Assembly (NCBI GenBank): GCA_963709175.1
Contig: CAVPVK010000010.1
Span: 62,001 to 126,000, forward strand
Reading direction: 5' to 3'
DNA: 64,000 nt
Origin: JANXQG01 sp963709175
GTDB lineage: Bacteria; Planctomycetota; Planctomycetia; Pirellulales; Thermoguttaceae
The first letter of the stretch is position 1. Each line of letters starts with the position of its first letter. Positions 24,346 to 38,754 of this stretch are shown in pieces. The position numbers were made by a program, and so were the translations under genes. The notes under the pieces are model-generated. The model saw only the letters and a program-made list of their open reading frames with translations. It was not told the DNA's origin and did not search any database.

Positions 24346-27300
24346 TCACTTTGCCACGACGAACTTCACCTCGACGGGCTCAGGCAGGCGGTCGCCCGGC
24401 ACGGGACACGGCGGGGCGTCCCAGTCGAGCCCCATTGCGGCAAGTTTCGACCGTATCAGGCCCAGATTAAAGACACAAAGCAACCGGCCGTCCTCAGTAA
24501 AGCAGACGAGCCGGCTTCCGTCGCGTGTGAAATATAGCGGATCGAGTCGAAGCGTCCAAGCGCCGTCAACCGCGCGACCTCCCTGCCGGTGGCGGTAACA
24601 ACGAGTCGCACCACTCCCGGTACGTCTTCCAGCGCCAACAAATCGCCGGCGTTCGAAAAGGCGCCATACCCTGCGGAGGGCCCCAAGTTCGGCCCCTCGT
24701 TCCAGTCGCCGACCGACCACAGCCGCGCGCCCGCGCGTGAGCAGCCACTTTCCATCAGGGCTGAACCTGACGCTGCAAAACGAGGTGACCGGCAAATCGC
24801 AGACCCAGCGACCGGTTTTGGCGTCCGAAATCCTGGCCCCAGGTCCTGTTACGGCCTTGTGGCTTCCGGTAACCACCCAACTTCCATCGGGACTGACGGC
24901 GCAATGCCGAACGTCCTCTTGATGCGGCAGCGGAATCTGCCGACCCTCGGGAAGAATCAGTTCGCGTGCGCCGTCGTTGAAAGTCGGGAAGGCCAGCACC
25001 CGGCAACTTCGGTCGCTCGCGCCGCCCACCAATTTTTGGGTCATGGCCGGCACCAGGTTCCGGGGCGGCCCATCGGCGCGCCGCCCCCTGGCAGGATCGC
25101 AACTCAGCGGCCAGCGCAGCAAGCCGGTCTTGCCGTGCGTGATGAGCGCTCCGGAATCATCCACCCGGACCGCCCAGGTCGCGGGGTTTTGGAGCAATGC
25201 GACGTCCTCGCCGCGAACCACGTCGATCACGGCAATGCCGTCCGTGGCGGGCAATGCCAACAGCCGTCCTTGGGGATCAAGTTGACAACTGCCTTGTTCC
25301 GGATCGGAGTAGACGTCCCCGCGCCGGTATCCGACCGTGATGCACGATCTTATAGATTTCCCTGCCGCTCTCGAAGCGCAGCAATCGTATGCCCTGCGGC
25401 GAATAGTCCAGGCCGACGAGGCGGTCGTCCGTGCTAAACCGCAGCTCAGTCGCGCCGCCGGGGAGCGTCAAGACAAGCTGGCCGGTCGGCACGTCCCACA
25501 AGTGCCAAAGCCCGCTCCAATCGGTGCTCAGGAGACGGTCGCCGTAATGATTGAAACGCATCACCACGCCATAGTTGCGGTGAGATTCCAGCGGGGGCGT
25601 CTCGACGGCGCCCGAATCGGCATTTACAAGGTAAATCTTGGGGGCGGATGACCCATCTTCCGCGATGGCCAGCAGACGGCCGGCGGGATGCCAGCTTGTC
25701 CAAGCAATATCACACGGCGCTGCAGTGGCCGGTCCGAACGTGCCACTCTCGAGGTCAAGAAGACGGTACGATTTTTTGCCGGCCGACCGCGCAAACAACA
25801 GCGACCGCCGCGGGTTCCACCGAAGCCGATCGGGAACGAACCCGGTTAGCCGATAGCGGCGCAGCTCCTTGCCCACAGTTTCCCCTCCTCCAGTAAGAGG
25901 CAGGCCGTAAACCGCAATCGAGCCGTCTTTGTCGATCGCCGCCAATCGGCGACCATCGGGCGAAAGGTCGCAGACGCCGTACGTGCTCAGTGCAAGCGTC
26001 GGCGTCCCTTCAAGTTTCCAAATACGGTGGCTCACCCCTTGTGGAGTTTGGCAACATTGCATGAGATGCCGCCCGCCCTCGTCAAAGGCAAGACCTTCGT
26101 AATCGGTGAGCGGACCGATGCCGGGGAGCTGAAACAACTCGGCGTCATCGGCCACGTTTCGGACGCTCACGCGGCCGTCGGCGCCCCTCGCGCATAGCGA
26201 TGAAACGTGGCATCGACCGTTACGCTAAGCGTCCCTTTTGGGAAGCCGGGCCACTTCTTTGCCTCTTCCATGTCGGCCAGCATCAGTGCGGCTATCGCTT
26301 CGGTCCGCAGTTCGTCTTGCGACCGGTCTTTTGGCACGGGCAGCGCCAAAGCCGACTGAATGGCGCGGAGGCTGGCGAAGCGCTGCCCGGAGCGCCTGCT
26401 CATTCGCCCGGCCCGGGCCGTAGCGAGGTACGAATCCCAAAGCTTGTCCGTTGCCCGCTCTTTGGCGCTAACGGCCTCTTGCTTCGCGGCGACGGCCTCC
26501 TGTTTGGCGGCGGTCTCTGCCTGCGCGGCGGTTTCCGCCCGAGCTAATTGCATGCGGAACCCCAGCGCCGCGGCCGTGGAAATGACGGCCAGCAGCCCGA
26601 CAGCGCCGCCTAGAACAGCCAGGTACGGATTCCGCCGACACCACCGCCAACCGCGCTCCAGCGACTGACGGGCCGCGCTACAATCGGCAGCCCGTCAAGG
26701 AATCGCTGCAAATCATCGCCCAAATCGCGGACACTGGAGTAGCGCTGGTCAATCGGCTTTTGCAGACATTTCAGCGCAATGGTTTCCAGGTCGCGGGGAG
26801 TGCCCGGCGCCAGGTCACTGAGGCGGACGGGCTCGCTATCGATCACTTGCCGCAAGGTGTCAATGCTGCTGGCCGCCTGAAAAGGCGGCCGGCCAGTAAT
26901 CAGGGCATAAAGGATCGCGCCCAGCGCGTATACGTCGGCGGCGGGACCGACCGCATCGAGCCGGCCGGCCGCTTGTTCCGGCGGCATAAAGCTGGGAGTG
27001 CCCAGCATTTGCCCCGTTACCGTTCGTCCGGCGTCGTCGGTCAGGCATTTCGCCAGGCCGAAATCGGCGATCCGCGGCCGGCCGTCGCCGCCGATCAAAA
27101 TGTTGCCCGGCTTCAGGTCGCGATGTATTACGTTCCGCTCGTGGGCATACTGTACGGCCTCGCAGACGGTGCGCACGAGCTCCGCCGCCGCACGGGCCTC
27201 CAACGGGCCCTCGGCGAGACGATCGGCGAGGGTCCGGCCATCGACAAAACCCATGGAGAAGTAATGTTGGCCTTGGTATTCACCGACATCGAAGATCGGC

Positions 27301-27881
27301 ACGATGCCCGGGTGATCGAGGAGCGCCGCGGCCTCGGCCTCGGCGTAAAAGCGCTCCACATCGGCTGGCGCGGCATGCAGGCCGGAAAGAATCATCTTGA
27401 TGGCTACGATGCGGTTCAGGCTTACCTGCCGCGCCTTGTAGACGACTCCCATGCCGCCCCGCGCTATCTCGGAAAGCAACTCGTAGGCGCCAAATCGGCG
27501 CAGCGGAGCAGAAGGCGCCGGCGGGCTTGCGGTGCACGACTCGGGCCCGTTTTCCGCAACTTCCATCAGCCAGGGTGCGTCGACCTGGGGAAACTGCTCC
27601 AGGTAGTCTTCCACGTGCGGAGATTCCCCCTGCCGGCGACGATAAAACCACTCGATGTCGATCAAGTCGTGGACCAGCCTCCCTTGCAGGGCCTCGGCCG
27701 CCTGGGGAAGATAGTCCGAAATTGCGGGCCGATTGCCGGCGACCCACTGTGATTCAAAAGCGTCGCAAATCTGGTTGATACGCAGTAAACCGTCGATCGG
27801 CATCGTTCGATCGCCACCGTTTCGATCGCTGCTGTTTCGATCGTCATGGTCTTGATCGCCGCTGCGCGGTTCGGCACTCAT
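24346..27881 (-). CDS. Serine/threonine protein kinase with membrane helix and WD40-like propeller (frame-broken)
   Basis: The patched product is about 1,180 residues. The N-terminal 125 residues are a planctomycete pre-kinase segment (LRINQICDAFESQWVAG). The kinase domain (about 128-395) has the glycine loop IARGGMGVVYKA, the lysine in VAIKMIL, the catalytic loop HRDLKPGNIL, DFGLAK and GTPSFMPPEQA, all complete. A membrane helix follows (PYLAVLGGAVGLLAVIS), then an Ala/Glu/Lys coiled coil (AETAAKQEAVAAKQEAV) and a beta-propeller of WD40-type repeats (HCAVSPDGSWVVTGS, SVRFSPDGKWLLT). The C-terminal tail KLAAMGLDWDAP is usual in this family. Indels occur near 26,672, 26,175, 25,270 and twice at 24,740-24,550. 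Its start overlaps the sigma factor stop (ATGA), so the two are coupled. Probably a signalling kinase acting from the membrane. Confidence 0.87.
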
Positions 27882-28469
27882 GTCAAGCCGCTCTGCTCCC
27901 AGATTCCCCGGATCAACTGCAACTTCCGCTCGACCGTTCGCAGCGAGCGATCGAAGCGCACCGCTATCTCGGGGTTCGTCAGGCCTTCCAATTTAGCGAC
28001 GGCAATCGCACGCTGATCGTCGTCGAGGAAGTTGAGCAACCGTTCATACTCTTCTGCCACTTGGGCGGCGAATTCGGGCGTCGGCTCGTTGCCCACAAAC
28101 GCTTCGATTACCGTAGAATCGTCCGCCGGAGCGGGACTGTCGCCGGAACCTCGCGGATCGCGTTTCCAGCGTCCTTCGGCACGTGCCAGTTGCAGGGCCT
28201 TGTGCAGCGGTGATTACGACCAACAACCGCCAAAGCCCGTCGCTGTCGGTCAGGCGGGGAAAGCGGCCCTTGCGGACGTTGCGACAAAGGCTATCCAGGG
28301 CGCTGACGGCCACGTCCTCCTCGTCGGCGATGCCAAACTGCCGCCCGTGAAGCTCTTTCCGCGCCAGGATCACGAGCCGTGCAAAGTAACGGTCCCAAAT
28401 CCGTTGTGCTTCAGGATGTCCTTGCCGCAGCTTGCTCAGCCAAGGGGTGATGGATTCTATGGAAGCCAT
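27878..28469 (-). CDS. ECF-type RNA polymerase sigma factor (frame-broken)
   Basis: About 198 residues. The first half (MASIESITPWLSKLRQGHPE, AQRIWDRYFARLVILARKEL, ADEEDVAVSALDSLCRNV) matches region 2 of planctomycete ECF sigma factors, with the DEEDV block. The second half (FLDDDQRAIAVAKLEGLTNPEIAVRF, SLRTVERKLQLIRGIW) is region 4 with its helix-turn-helix. One indel near 28,210 separates them; the correct joint is LLVVITARKALQLARAEGRW. The pairing with the downstream kinase is a common planctomycete arrangement, and the kinase may control this sigma factor. No anti-sigma factor is seen. Confidence 0.85.
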
Positions 28470-28483
28470 ATTCGGCCACGCAA

Positions 28484-28546
28484 TACTAACCCGAAGCGCC
28501 AGCGAGGGAACGATCTACGCCCTCGCTGGCGCTTCGGGTTAGTATC
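28484..28546. repeat. Perfect 26-bp inverted repeat with 11-base loop
   Basis: The arms 28484-28509 and 28521-28546 are exact reverse complements (ATACTAACCCGAAGCGCCAG... and its complement), with the loop AACGATCTACG. It sits just upstream of the sigma factor start. Its translations give NPKRQRG-like and LTRSASEG peptides, which I know from many planctomycete ORFs, so this is a dispersed palindromic element. It could fold into a long RNA hairpin or cruciform and may act as an insulator or terminator. Confidence 0.9.
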
Positions 28547-28694
28547 GCTTTATTCAACCGCGCGAGGTATGTTGTGGGGGGGAGAGTCAAGCCAGCGGGC
28601 AACGGCGGAAATTGCTCATATTCCGAACGCCGGCTCCCGCTTACACGAGTAGATCGTAGGCCGCGCAAGTTTGTTCGGGCCTAAAGGTCTTTTC

Positions 28695-29632
28695 TCATTC
28701 ACGCTTCAGCCATGCCAAGGCCTCGGCTCGCGATGGGAACGAGGACTGCGTGCCCGGCTTTTGGACCGAGAGAGTGGCGATCGCGCCGGCGCACTCGGCC
28801 GCCTCCACCAGCGGGCGGCCCAGACCCAGAAAGTAGGCGAGGCTGCCGACATAGGCGTCGCCTGCGCCCGTGGAATCGACGGTCTTGACCGCTTGCGCCG
28901 GTATATGCTGCGTCGCGTTTGGTGTGACGACCAGGCTGCCCCGCGCACCGAGAGTCAGTATCACAGCGCCGGTCCCACGCGCCAGCAGGCGCGGGCGGCC
29001 GACTCGGCTTCGGCCATCGTGGTGACGGGCATCCCGGTCAGCAGTTGCGTTTCGGTTTCGTTGGGACAGAAGACATCGCTCAAGCCGTAGACTTCGGCCG
29101 GCAAGTCCGGCCGGGCCGGCGCGGGATTGAAGATGGTCGTGACGCCTTCCGCCCGGGCCAAACGCAGGGCGGACAGGTTGGGTTCCAACGGGATCTCGAG
29201 TTGGCAGACCAGCACTTTCGAGGCGGCGATTTCCGCCCGCGCCGCTTCTATCTCGATGGGCGTCAGCAAATCATTGGCCCCGCCAACGATGATGATCGCG
29301 TTGCGGCCGTCGGCATCCACAGCGATGGGGGCGACACCCGAGGACGCCTGATCGGTGAAGTGAACATGCCGGGTGCAGATGCCCACCTGCTCGAAGTTCT
29401 TCAGATAGTTCTCGCCGAACACGTCGCGACCGAGCTTGGCGATGATCGTCACGTCGGCGCCGAGCTTGGCCGCCATCACCGCCTGATTGGCCCCTTTGCC
29501 GCCGAAACCCATCTGGAACCGGACGCCGTGCAGGGTCTCTCCCGGCACCGGAAGTCGCGGTACGTAGCTGACCAGGTCGATGTTGCAGGAACCGACCACA
29601 GTGATTTTCGGTTGGTGATTCGCGCTGTCCAC
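28695..29632 (-). CDS. rbsK: Ribokinase (PfkB family, one frameshift)
   Basis: About 310 residues after patching. It phosphorylates D-ribose to ribose-5-phosphate. N-terminal signature ITVVGSCNIDLVSYVPRLPV, the PfkB box GGKGANQAVMAAKLGADV, the deoxy/ribose-binding NPAPARPDLP and FCPNETETQLLTG, and the C-terminal PfkB motif DSTGAGDAYVGSLAYFL with the catalytic aspartate. One indel near 28,970 separates ACWRVGPAL from ILTLGARGSLVV. No ribose transporter is adjacent. It could be another sugar kinase of the family, but the NPAPA and GxGGKGANQ motifs favour ribokinase. Confidence 0.9.
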
Positions 29633-29947
29633 GGAACCGTCTCCCCTGGTGATTTGTGCTGAGTCACATCACGATCTCCAAAGTCTACGGTGGCGGCCGC
29701 CGTTTTGCAACGGTGGATGCGATTGATGGTCCACGGCAAACACAAGGGGAAAGGGCTTGGCACTCTCCGGTTGGATAGTTGCCTCAGGGACGCGAGGAAT
29801 AACAAGGTCGATTCACCGAACAACCCACTCGCCTGGCAGCGGATGTTGCAGATGGAACTCGATCATAGTCCCGCTCGGGTACGGAAGACTCGAGCTGTCC
29901 GCCGCAGGGTGCGACGTACCTGCTGGCGCGGCAGGGCGAAAAGATCC
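29633..29947. other. Intergenic gap, no gene seen
   Basis: 315 bases between the ribokinase start and the stop of the beta-helix gene, both on the minus strand. It must hold any ribokinase promoter and the end of the upstream transcript. I find no convincing ORF, RNA or hairpin. Confidence 0.5.
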
Positions 29948-31744
29948 TCATTCGTCAGAATTGCGGTTTCCGACGTAGGTTTGCCGCATGGCGTCGGGAG
30001 GCTGGTTGGCGTAAACGCGACCACCAACGTTGTTGATGACGTGCGTGATTTCGCTGCCGGCTCGGCCGTTGAGCCAGATGGTTGTCAGGTTGTGGAACTT
30101 GACGCCCGGGACCGCAGGGGCCTCGATGGCGCTGTTGAGCTTCACCGCAGCGTCGCGGAAGTAACAGTACACGCCCACGCCCCACGCCTCGTGACTGGTC
30201 ACGGTGCCGGCTACCTTGTACGAGGCGTAGCCATTGGCCCTGCCGCCCATCCAGGACGCCTGATCGGGCACGTCGTAGGGCGTCTCGGACTGGTAGAAGT
30301 AGACGCGGCCACCGTTGCCGTTCCAAAGCGTCTGGTACTCCTCGTGGTGCTCGTTGAACAGACCGTAGATGGTCACGTGGTTTCCATTGACCACGAGGCC
30401 GTTCTTTGTGGGATTATCGGTCCAGGAGACTCCGTCGCCGTGGTCCGCGCGCCACAACCAGATCTGATCGGCCACAACGTGGTTGCTGTTGATCGTGATT
30501 CCCACGTCGTTCTTGCCCGCCTTCGGACCTCCGGTGCGCACGGTCAGGTCATACAAGAAAGCAGGATTGGCCGAGTGATCGGCGTTGCTGCCCGGCGGAC
30601 CAACTTCCAAGAGAACGGGCGACTTCTTTTCGCCGGCGTCAATGATCAGGCCGGCAATCGTCACGCCGTCCACGTCGGCCACCGCGATGACCGGGCGGCC
30701 CCGCGTCGGAATCAGCGAAGGGACGCCGAGGCCAAGGATCACCGTATTGGCCTTGGTGACTTTCAGAGAGTCGTCAAACGAGTAATGGCCCGGCGTGAAC
30801 AGGAGGTGCTTGCCCGCGGCCAGAGCGGCATTGATGCGGGCCGCGGTAGCCGTCGAGGGTTGGGCGATATAGAACTGGTCGATGGGAATGGACGTGCCGG
30901 CCGTCGAGCCGGAGGCCCAGCTTGTGCCCTTGGTGTTCGTCCTCAGCGCCGGCACAAAGACCATGTAGTTGCCGCCGCGGTTGACATACAGGTAGGGCTT
31001 CTCGCGAACGACGGGTGTTTTGTCCACGACCGTGTAGGGCGGATTGGGGAACGCGCCGGCGGGCGTGTTTTCGCAGCCCACGAAAACCATGTTCCACACG
31101 GCGTTGCTCCAGGTCGACCACTTGCTATTGCGCGACAGCCACTGCTGCTGTGAGGCGGGGAGCACCTTGCCGTCCACAAGCGAGTCGGCCAGGAAGCCAC
31201 CGCTGGCCCAACCGGGGCGCCAGCCAGGGCCGAAAGCGAACAGATAGAGATCTCCCTTGACGTGCAGCCGTCGCAGGGGAGCAGCCTGGGAAATGGCGAT
31301 CCACGCAATGCCCTTGCTGGAGGACGGAGCGACGGAGAAGTTCTCCAGCGTCCGCCAGAAGTTACAGGTGGCGTTGGCATCGGGCATCCAGTTGGCATCG
31401 ACGGTCACACCGCCGTTGATCTGCACGTCGTCCGGTTCGCGGCCCAGCCCGGCTACCTGGGTGTAAAAGCCCACGTTAAAGTTGACGTCGTACTTGCCGG
31501 GCTTGAAAAACAGCGCGTAGCGTTCGGAGCCAAACTGGGCGGCCTCCATCCGCCTGAAGATGCCGGCTGCCGTCTTCTGGATGTCCGCGGCCGGCATGCT
31601 CGCGTCGAAGACGTAGACGTTCGGACCGAACATGGTGGTGTTTGCTCTGGACGCAGGGCCGCCCCGGGCGACACCCGGGATGATTGTGCACAGGCCCGCC
31701 ACGGCGGCCAGAGTGAAAAGCGTCGATTGTCTTCTCTTGATCAT
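29948..31744 (-). CDS. Secreted right-handed beta-helix protein of the so-called adenylyl cyclase / F5-8-type family
   Basis: 598 residues from the ATG at 31744, chosen because it gives a signal peptide (MIKRRQSTLFTLAAVAG...). The chain reads FGPNVYVFDASMPAADIQ, LFFKPGKYDVNFNVGFYTQVAGLG, QINGGVTVDANW, PLRRLHVKGDLYLF, FVGCENTPAGAF, NRGGNYMVFVPALR, HLLFTPGHYSF, VILGLGVPSLIP, VDGVTIAGLIIDAG, WRADHGDGVSWTDN and NEHHEEYQTLWNGNGG. This order matches a bacterial family that databases often call 'adenylyl cyclase' without evidence; the fold pattern (stacked short strands, GKY/GxY turns) is pectate-lyase-like, as in GH55 and other polysaccharide-active enzymes. I infer extracellular carbohydrate binding or cleavage. 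The frame is intact. Confidence 0.8.
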   Translation of the reverse strand: MIKRRQSTLFTLAAVAGLCTIIPGVARGGPASRANTTMFGPNVYVFDASMPAADIQKTAAGIFRRMEAAQFGSERYALFFKPGKYDVNFNVGFYTQVAGLGREPDDVQINGGVTVDANWMPDANATCNFWRTLENFSVAPSSSKGIAWIAISQAAPLRRLHVKGDLYLFAFGPGWRPGWASGGFLADSLVDGKVLPASQQQWLSRNSKWSTWSNAVWNMVFVGCENTPAGAFPNPPYTVVDKTPVVREKPYLYVNRGGNYMVFVPALRTNTKGTSWASGSTAGTSIPIDQFYIAQPSTATAARINAALAAGKHLLFTPGHYSFDDSLKVTKANTVILGLGVPSLIPTRGRPVIAVADVDGVTIAGLIIDAGEKKSPVLLEVGPPGSNADHSANPAFLYDLTVRTGGPKAGKNDVGITINSNHVVADQIWLWRADHGDGVSWTDNPTKNGLVVNGNHVTIYGLFNEHHEEYQTLWNGNGGRVYFYQSETPYDVPDQASWMGGRANGYASYKVAGTVTSHEAWGVGVYCYFRDAAVKLNSAIEAPAVPGVKFHNLTTIWLNGRAGSEITHVINNVGGRVYANQPPDAMRQTYVGNRNSDE

Positions 31745-32063
31745 GGTTGGCACTCTTGAGGTCGGGAAAGCTCCAAAGGACGGAGATGGCACACCGGATA
31801 TGGAAACAGGCGGCCCTCCAGTGGTGCGCGGAACTGATCTTCGGGCTCGCTGGAAGCCGCCGCATTATGGAGTTTTGCCTTGGCCTCCGTGGCGGAGTGC
31901 GCGGTGGCCGTTATCAGAATTGGCGTCATACGAGCCCTCATGCACTCGGTCGCGACCCCAGCAGGAAGCGCCGGCGGCCTCGGGATCCACCGAGGCCGCC
32001 ATGCTGCTTTCCACGTTTGAAGATCGCCGTCGCCGTTGGCTCCGGGTTAAACGACCCTTCAGC
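31745..32063. other. Intergenic gap between beta-helix gene and DHOD-like gene
   Basis: 319 bases, no gene seen. The only structure I can point to is the 11-bp hairpin at 31,973-32,000. Confidence 0.5.
31973..32000 (-). terminator. Putative hairpin terminator after the PFOR/DHOD operon
   Basis: GGCGGCCTCGG (31973-31983) and CCGAGGCCGCC (31990-32000) pair perfectly over 11 bp with a six-base loop. It lies 64 bases downstream of the stop of the DHOD-like gene on the minus strand. No U-run follows, so it is not a classical intrinsic terminator. Confidence 0.45.
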
Positions 32064-33067
32064 TCAGATGAACTTGCCCGTGAACGACGTCAACGCCTTC
32101 ATATAGTTGCCGCGCTCAAAGGCCGCCGGGTCGGGGCAATTCTGCTGGCTCATGCTGCCCTTGAGCTGCTGGACCGACTCGTACTCCTTTTCCTCCATCC
32201 AGTCCCGTAATCCGCTGAGGATCTTGAAAACCTGGCTGGAGCCTTCCTCGTAAACCGTAGAGACGATCATGCCCACGTCTGCCCCCGCCAAGAGAGCCTT
32301 GATCATGCCCTCGGCGTCGTGCAGGCCGCTGGTCAGGGCCAGCGAGCAATTCAGCCGCCCGTGCAGGATGGCAATCCAGCGCAGCGGCACCAGCAACTCG
32401 TAGGGCGTGCTCAAGACCAGCCGGGGTTTGGTCTCCAGCGTCTCCAGGTCGAAGTCGGGCTGCAGGAAGCGGTTGAACAGCACCAGGCCGTCAGCACCGG
32501 CCTCCGCCAGCCGCCTGGCCATGTTGCCCATGGCACTAAAGTAGGGCCCGACTTTCACCGCCAGGGGGATCGAGACCGATTCCTTGACGGCCGACACGAG
32601 GTCGACGTAGCGCGACTCGACCTCGCGGCCATTCATGGCCAGGTCGGTGGCGATGAAGTAGACATTCAGCTCCAGGGCGTCGGCGCCGGCCTCCTGCATC
32701 ATCTTCGCATAGCGAACCCAGCCGCCCTTGCTCGTGCCGTTGAGGCTGGCGATGATCGGCATCGTCACTGCCCGCTTGGCCGCGGTGATGGCTTCCAGAT
32801 AGCTCTCCGGGCCAACGTGGAAGTCGTCCTCGTCGGGGAAATAGGAAAGGGCCTCGGCGAAGCTGTCGGTGCCAAACTGGTGCAGCTTCGTCAACTCCAT
32901 CGTGTCGTGCTCGATCTGCTCCTCGAAGAGCGAGGGGAACACGGCCGCGGCCGCGCCCTTCTCTTCCAAGGCCATCAGCGAGTCGAGCTTCTGGGTCATC
33001 GGGCTGGCGGCAATCACCAGCGGGTTCTTCAGTTTCAAACCGAGATAGGTCGTCGATAAATCTACAC

Positions 33068-33071
<4 letters not shown>
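32064..33071 (-). CDS. Dihydroorotate dehydrogenase-like flavoprotein
   Basis: 335 residues, TIM-barrel of the DHOD superfamily: LSTTYLGLKLKNPLVIAASPMT, MPIIASLNGTSKGGWVRYAK, ADALELNVYF, IPLAVKVGPYFSAMGNMA, GADGLVLFNRF and SGLHDAEGMIKALLAGADVGMIVS (FMN phosphate-binding region). True PyrD enzymes have a catalytic Ser/Cys with surrounding N-x-S motifs that are altered here, and this subgroup usually lies next to nifJ, as it does here. So an oxidoreductase tied to pyruvate or ferredoxin metabolism is more likely than pyrimidine synthesis. The start overlaps the nifJ stop by four bases. Confidence 0.85.
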
Positions 33072-36683
<3,612 letters not shown>

Positions 36684-37183
36684 GATAGTTCTCCTCGATG
36701 GATCGTTGGTGTGGAAGGATAAAGCAATTGGAGATTATGGTTGCCGTGGATCGGGGGCGAATTTGCCCCGGACACGGGCTAGGGTAAAAGTGGGCGCGGA
36801 AGCGAGAGTATTTTTTTTCGTGGCTGCCGGGGCAAGAGATGAATCGAACCTTATTGACTTAGTATAGGTAGCCGATCGTTTCCAGCCGTACTTCAGCCAA
36901 GGCTTCCGGCGTTTCGTTAGCGAAGCCCCGCCGAGCGAAGCCTGTCTTCTCTCAATGGTTCCGAAAGGGGGGCGGGGCTAAACCATTCACGATACAGCTC
37001 CACGACAATTTTTACAAGGGGATTGCGCTCGGCAAAAGGCGGAATTCATGCGGAGAATTGTCGCATTTATGCATTCGACAAATGCCAAAAAGATCGCGGC
37101 GGCGATGCCGATTCGGTTGACTATCGTCCCCTGCATCCTATGGTTGACGTGGGTAACCCTACACGAGGCGAGCGCGACCGACG
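36684..37183. other. Divergent intergenic region, nifJ / methyltransferase
   Basis: 500 bases between two divergent starts, so it should carry both promoters. It has an eight-T tract at about 36,812-36,819 and a CTTCCGGCGTTTCGTTAGCG segment near 36,900 that resembles half of the dispersed palindromic element. The small ORF 37,048-37,230 is not convincing. No clear promoter pair was found by eye. Confidence 0.45.
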
Positions 37184-38147
37184 ATGACAACTGCCTTTCA
37201 CGACGAACCTGCCGTTCCGAATATCGTTGACAACGCCGGTCATGCAATCGTGTTGTCGGACGGCAGCCGTCAGACTCTGGCAGGCCTCGATCGCGGCGAG
37301 TTGCTGGCACTGCAATGGCATGAAGAACAAGTCTTTGCTCGGCGGATCCTTGCCGCGCCCAAGGGCTCGTCAGGGCGGTCCGCTATCGTGCGCCAAGCCT
37401 ACGATACCGTGACGCAGATTTTTGCCGCAGCACAGGGAAACCACTCCGCCGCACCATTAATGGGCGTACATCCCCGTCATCAGCGGCTCGTGGTGGAGTT
37501 GCTCCGCCACCAGCGCGCGCGGATTGCCGGCCCGCTTGTTCGAGATCGGTTTTGGGGCAGGAACCCTCTTGAAAGCCGCCGGTGAGGCAGGTTTTCCGTT
37601 CGCCGGCATCGAAGTCTCGCCCGTAATGCGGCAACGGGCACTGGAGATGTTGGGACAGCAGCACGCCGCGAATCTTCACGTCGGCGATTTCCTTGCGTCC
37701 GAAGTTTCCGGCGCCGACGGCCCCTGGAGCCTAGTCTATTGGAACGACGTGCTCGAACACATCCCGCCTGACGAAATTGGCGACTGGCTCGAGCGCATCT
37801 GCCGCATGCTGCCGCCGGGCGGCCAACTCGTTACCGTCACGCCGAATTGGCATGTTCGTCCGTCGGACGTGACGAGCATGCTGTGGCCGCCGAGAACGGA
37901 AGCCGCCGGGCTGCACCTCAAAGAATACACGTTGCGAGAGATCCACGCGATGCTTCGCCGGGCTGGGTTCGCCCATGTGGCAATGCCTCTATTGGTCCTG
38001 CCCAAGCGCTTTGTTCTCTGTGGCCGCGGCCTCATCGATCTGAAGCGGGCGTTGGAACCTGCCCTGGAGTGGCTGCCCTTCTCGACAACCAGGCTCCTCT
38101 GTCGCGGGCTGGCACTTTCCTGCACGATCGCCACGAGAGCACGGTAA
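37184..38147 (+). CDS. Class I SAM-dependent methyltransferase (one frameshift)
   Basis: About 320 residues after patching near 37,520. The N-terminal part (LDRGELLALQWHEEQVFARR, GVHPRHQRLVVELLRHQ) precedes a Rossmann-type SAM site: LFEIGFGAGTLLKAAGEAGF (motif I, E/GxGxG), GIEVSPVMRQRALEML (motif II) and WSLVYWNDVLEHIP with LPPGGQLVTVTPNW (motifs III-IV). This 'DVLEH...PGG' pattern is typical of Methyltransf_11/UbiE/glycan-methyltransferase types. The substrate cannot be told; the late segment LKEYTLREIHAMLRRAGF fits sugar or lipid methyltransferases. It stands alone on the plus strand. Confidence 0.8.
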
Positions 38148-38754
38148 GGCGGAACAAGGCTGCGCAGTTTCGGCAACATTTGGGCAGGGGCTTGCCGGAA
38201 CCGCGCCTGCCGCGCGGGTGCCCCGAAACTCGTTCCGGCCTGCGCTAACCAGGAAAGCGTAGCGAGCCGACTCTACTGGCAAGGCAAGCGGGCCGATGAG
38301 CGCCGCGTTTAGCCGCTGGGCAACTTTGTCGCGTCCTGCCCAGCATATCAATCGGGGAAACTCTGCAGCCGGCCGAGGCGGACAAGAACTTGAAAAAATT
38401 TCCGCGTCGCAAGTCTAATTAAAACTATGGGTTGCGACTCAATCTGATTTTCGCCGCCGCTTTTTTTCCCTCCTGAGTTTTGACTATTGTTCGCCGTCGT
38501 GTATATCAACCTTAGAGGAGCTGAGCGAAAACTGCCAGCGGCTCTTCCCGTGGTAAACTCTTCTCTTCGTTCGACCTACAGACTAAGGAGTGCGAGACAA
38601 CTGCAAGATCCCGAAGCTAGCTTGAAAACGGCTGCTGGCCGTCATGAGACAGAATGCCTTTACTCGAGAGCCGCTGGGTAGCCAACCTACTCTCGGCGGC
38701 ACTGAAAGCGTGACAAATCACGCAGCATGTCTCCGCGGCGCAAGCAGCCGTTTT
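38148..38754. other. Long intergenic region between convergent genes
   Basis: 607 bases between the methyltransferase stop (plus) and the stop of the HzsA-like gene (minus). The base composition is more A/T-rich than the surroundings. I see no gene. GAAAACGGCTGCT (38624-38636) and AGCAGCCGTTTTT (38743-38755) form a 12 of 13 inverted repeat 106 bases apart, which could pair as a transcript end; otherwise nothing. Confidence 0.5.

Noticed and set aside
29690..31153. 487-residue plus-strand ORF
   Set aside because: Antisense of the beta-helix gene, which has clear family motifs and a signal peptide.
37048..37230. 60-codon ORF before the methyltransferase
   Set aside because: It has a hydrophobic stretch but overlaps the start of the methyltransferase in another frame and has no recognisable match or ribosome site.
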